64,000 nucleotides of DNA, from the NCBI RefSeq assembly GCF_000620665.1, contig NZ_JIAU01000005.1, positions 106,001 through 170,000 of the forward strand, in the 5' to 3' direction. The translations under genes were made by a program, and so were the position numbers. Every line of letters begins with the position of its first letter. Position 1 is the first letter of the stretch. The notes beneath the pieces are model-generated. The model made no database searches, was not told the origin of the DNA, and was given only the letters and a program-made list of their open reading frames with translations. This document shows positions 63,400 through 64,000 of this stretch, piece after piece. The stretch is from Sphingomonas sp. URHD0057 (GTDB lineage Bacteria > Pseudomonadota > Alphaproteobacteria > Sphingomonadales > Sphingomonadaceae).

Positions 63400-63686
63400 T
63401 GGTCGTCGCTCTCCTGGTGGATATGAGGCGTGGCCTGATCGTCATGCCCGCTCGATGAGCTCAGGAACACAAGCGTCATCAGGGCCGTGCCGAGGAGCAT
63501 GGTGAACCCGACGCCAAGCCCGGTGGCGATGATCAGGCCGGCGTGGATTTGGTCGTCGCCGCGCGTGACCAGGACCACCGCGATTCCCGCAACGATCACG
63601 GACAGCAGCGCGAGCAGCCGGAAGATCCGCCAGAAGCGACGCATCAGCGAATAGCCAGGGCTCGGGATGGGATCTGGCTGGGGCAT
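63396..63686 (-). CDS. Small membrane protein upstream of the thioesterase
   Basis: 96 residues with two membrane helices (about 21-41 and 50-73) and a His/Asp/Glu/Gln-rich C-terminus (SSSSGHDDQATPHIHQESDDQ in two parts). An arginine-rich loop (RRFWRIFR) precedes helix 1. Similar short proteins are annotated as hypothetical. Coupled to the thioesterase. Confidence 0.75.
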   Translation of the reverse strand: MPQPDPIPSPGYSLMRRFWRIFRLLALLSVIVAGIAVVLVTRGDDQIHAGLIIATGLGVGFTMLLGTALMTLVFLSSSSGHDDQATPHIHQESDDQ

Positions 63687-63754
63687 GGCCTCCCTTTGGG
63701 CTTGCGAAGTGAGACGATCAAGCCGACAGGCGGGGCAAGTCGGGGAGGCGCGCC

Positions 63755-64000
63755 ATGACCATCGCGGCAGTGCTTGGCAGCAAGGGAAACACGGTCGAGA
63801 CCATCGGCGTCGACGACCGCGTGCACGATGCGGTTCGAAAGCTTGGCGAAAAGCGCATCGGCGCTCTTCCGGTGATCGAGAATGGCCAAATCGCCGGGGT
63901 CATGTCGGAGCGCGACGTCATCTATTGCCTGCGCGAGCACGGCGCCGAAGCGCTCGACTGGCCGGTGAGCAAAGCGATGAGCTCGCCGGCGATCACCGCA
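63755..64000 (+). CDS. CBS-domain protein, C-terminus cut by window edge
   Basis: 82 codons are visible: MTIAAVLGSKGNTVETIGVD and then VHDAVRKLGEKRIGALPVIENGQIAGVMSERDV, the first CBS motif; VSKAMSSPAIT opens the second. CBS pairs bind adenosine ligands. The usual short form is about 140 residues, so the end is missing here. Strong GGGGAGG site (63742-63748) just before the ATG. Confidence 0.9.
   Translation, partial: MTIAAVLGSKGNTVETIGVDDRVHDAVRKLGEKRIGALPVIENGQIAGVMSERDVIYCLREHGAEALDWPVSKAMSSPAITA

Overview
The window is GC-rich chromosomal DNA from an alphaproteobacterium, most likely Sphingomonadales. This rests on gene content: a TonB-dependent receptor with an IVVTG-type TonB box, a short alphaproteobacterial GltX, DUF3572, DUF4167 and DUF1345 proteins, COQ9, a ubiquinol-cytochrome c chaperone next to YceD, DivK, and a RibB enzyme with a decayed RibA domain. 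Coding density is very high. No stretch over 300 bases lacks a gene; the longest gaps are 59132-59355, 31483-31691, 22315-22520 and 49037-49236. I saw no tRNA, rRNA, CRISPR array, insertion sequence or complete prophage.

Left third (1-31.5 kb), mostly housekeeping. Partial prs (minus) is divergent from nadE-gltX. Then come a TonB-type transducer, a riboflavin operon (small membrane protein-ribD-ribE-ribB-ribH), a DMT permease, COQ9, feoAB behind a Fur-like box, ssb converging on a UbcC-YceD pair, bamE, a kynurenine operon (kynA-kynU-MFS), a repeat-rich secreted protein, a fasciclin lipoprotein, a replication cluster (dnaN-ABM-like gene-recF-DEAD helicase-gyrB), and a minus-strand envelope operon rnd-lptC-lptA-lptB-rpoN.

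Middle (31.5-48 kb), more accessory. It holds a Gly-rich protein with two cold-shock domains, a carboxypeptidase/amidohydrolase pair, a cisplatin-type ATP-dependent DNA ligase with an unknown small partner, rpmG, divK, DUF3572-SDR, RidA, a FemAB-like acyltransferase and an isoaspartyl peptidase. Two facing modules follow. On the plus strand is SPFH protein-ribbon-helix-helix regulator-small membrane protein, behind a 12-bp palindrome. On the minus strand is a three-gene operon: a TIR-transmembrane-TPR protein, an unrecognised 152-residue protein, and a SLOG-SLATT (DUF4231-like) membrane protein. The second module is my best candidate for an undescribed signalling or defence system: a possible NAD-processing TIR enzyme with an apparently extracytoplasmic TPR region, coupled to a nucleotide-sensor/membrane-effector protein.

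Right third (48-64 kb). ispG, an aspartic protease, DMT and SMR permeases, DUF1345, an amidase, a TonB-dependent receptor with a Gly/Pro-rich insert, hisS-prfA-prmC, DUF4167, two tandem DUF4139 secreted proteins (the second carries a TonB-box-like IIVTGSRI), a thioesterase pair, and a CBS-domain gene cut by the right edge.

Genes within operons are typically joined by 4-base start/stop overlaps (ATGA, GTGA, TTGA). Several convergent pairs also share the bases of their stop codons.
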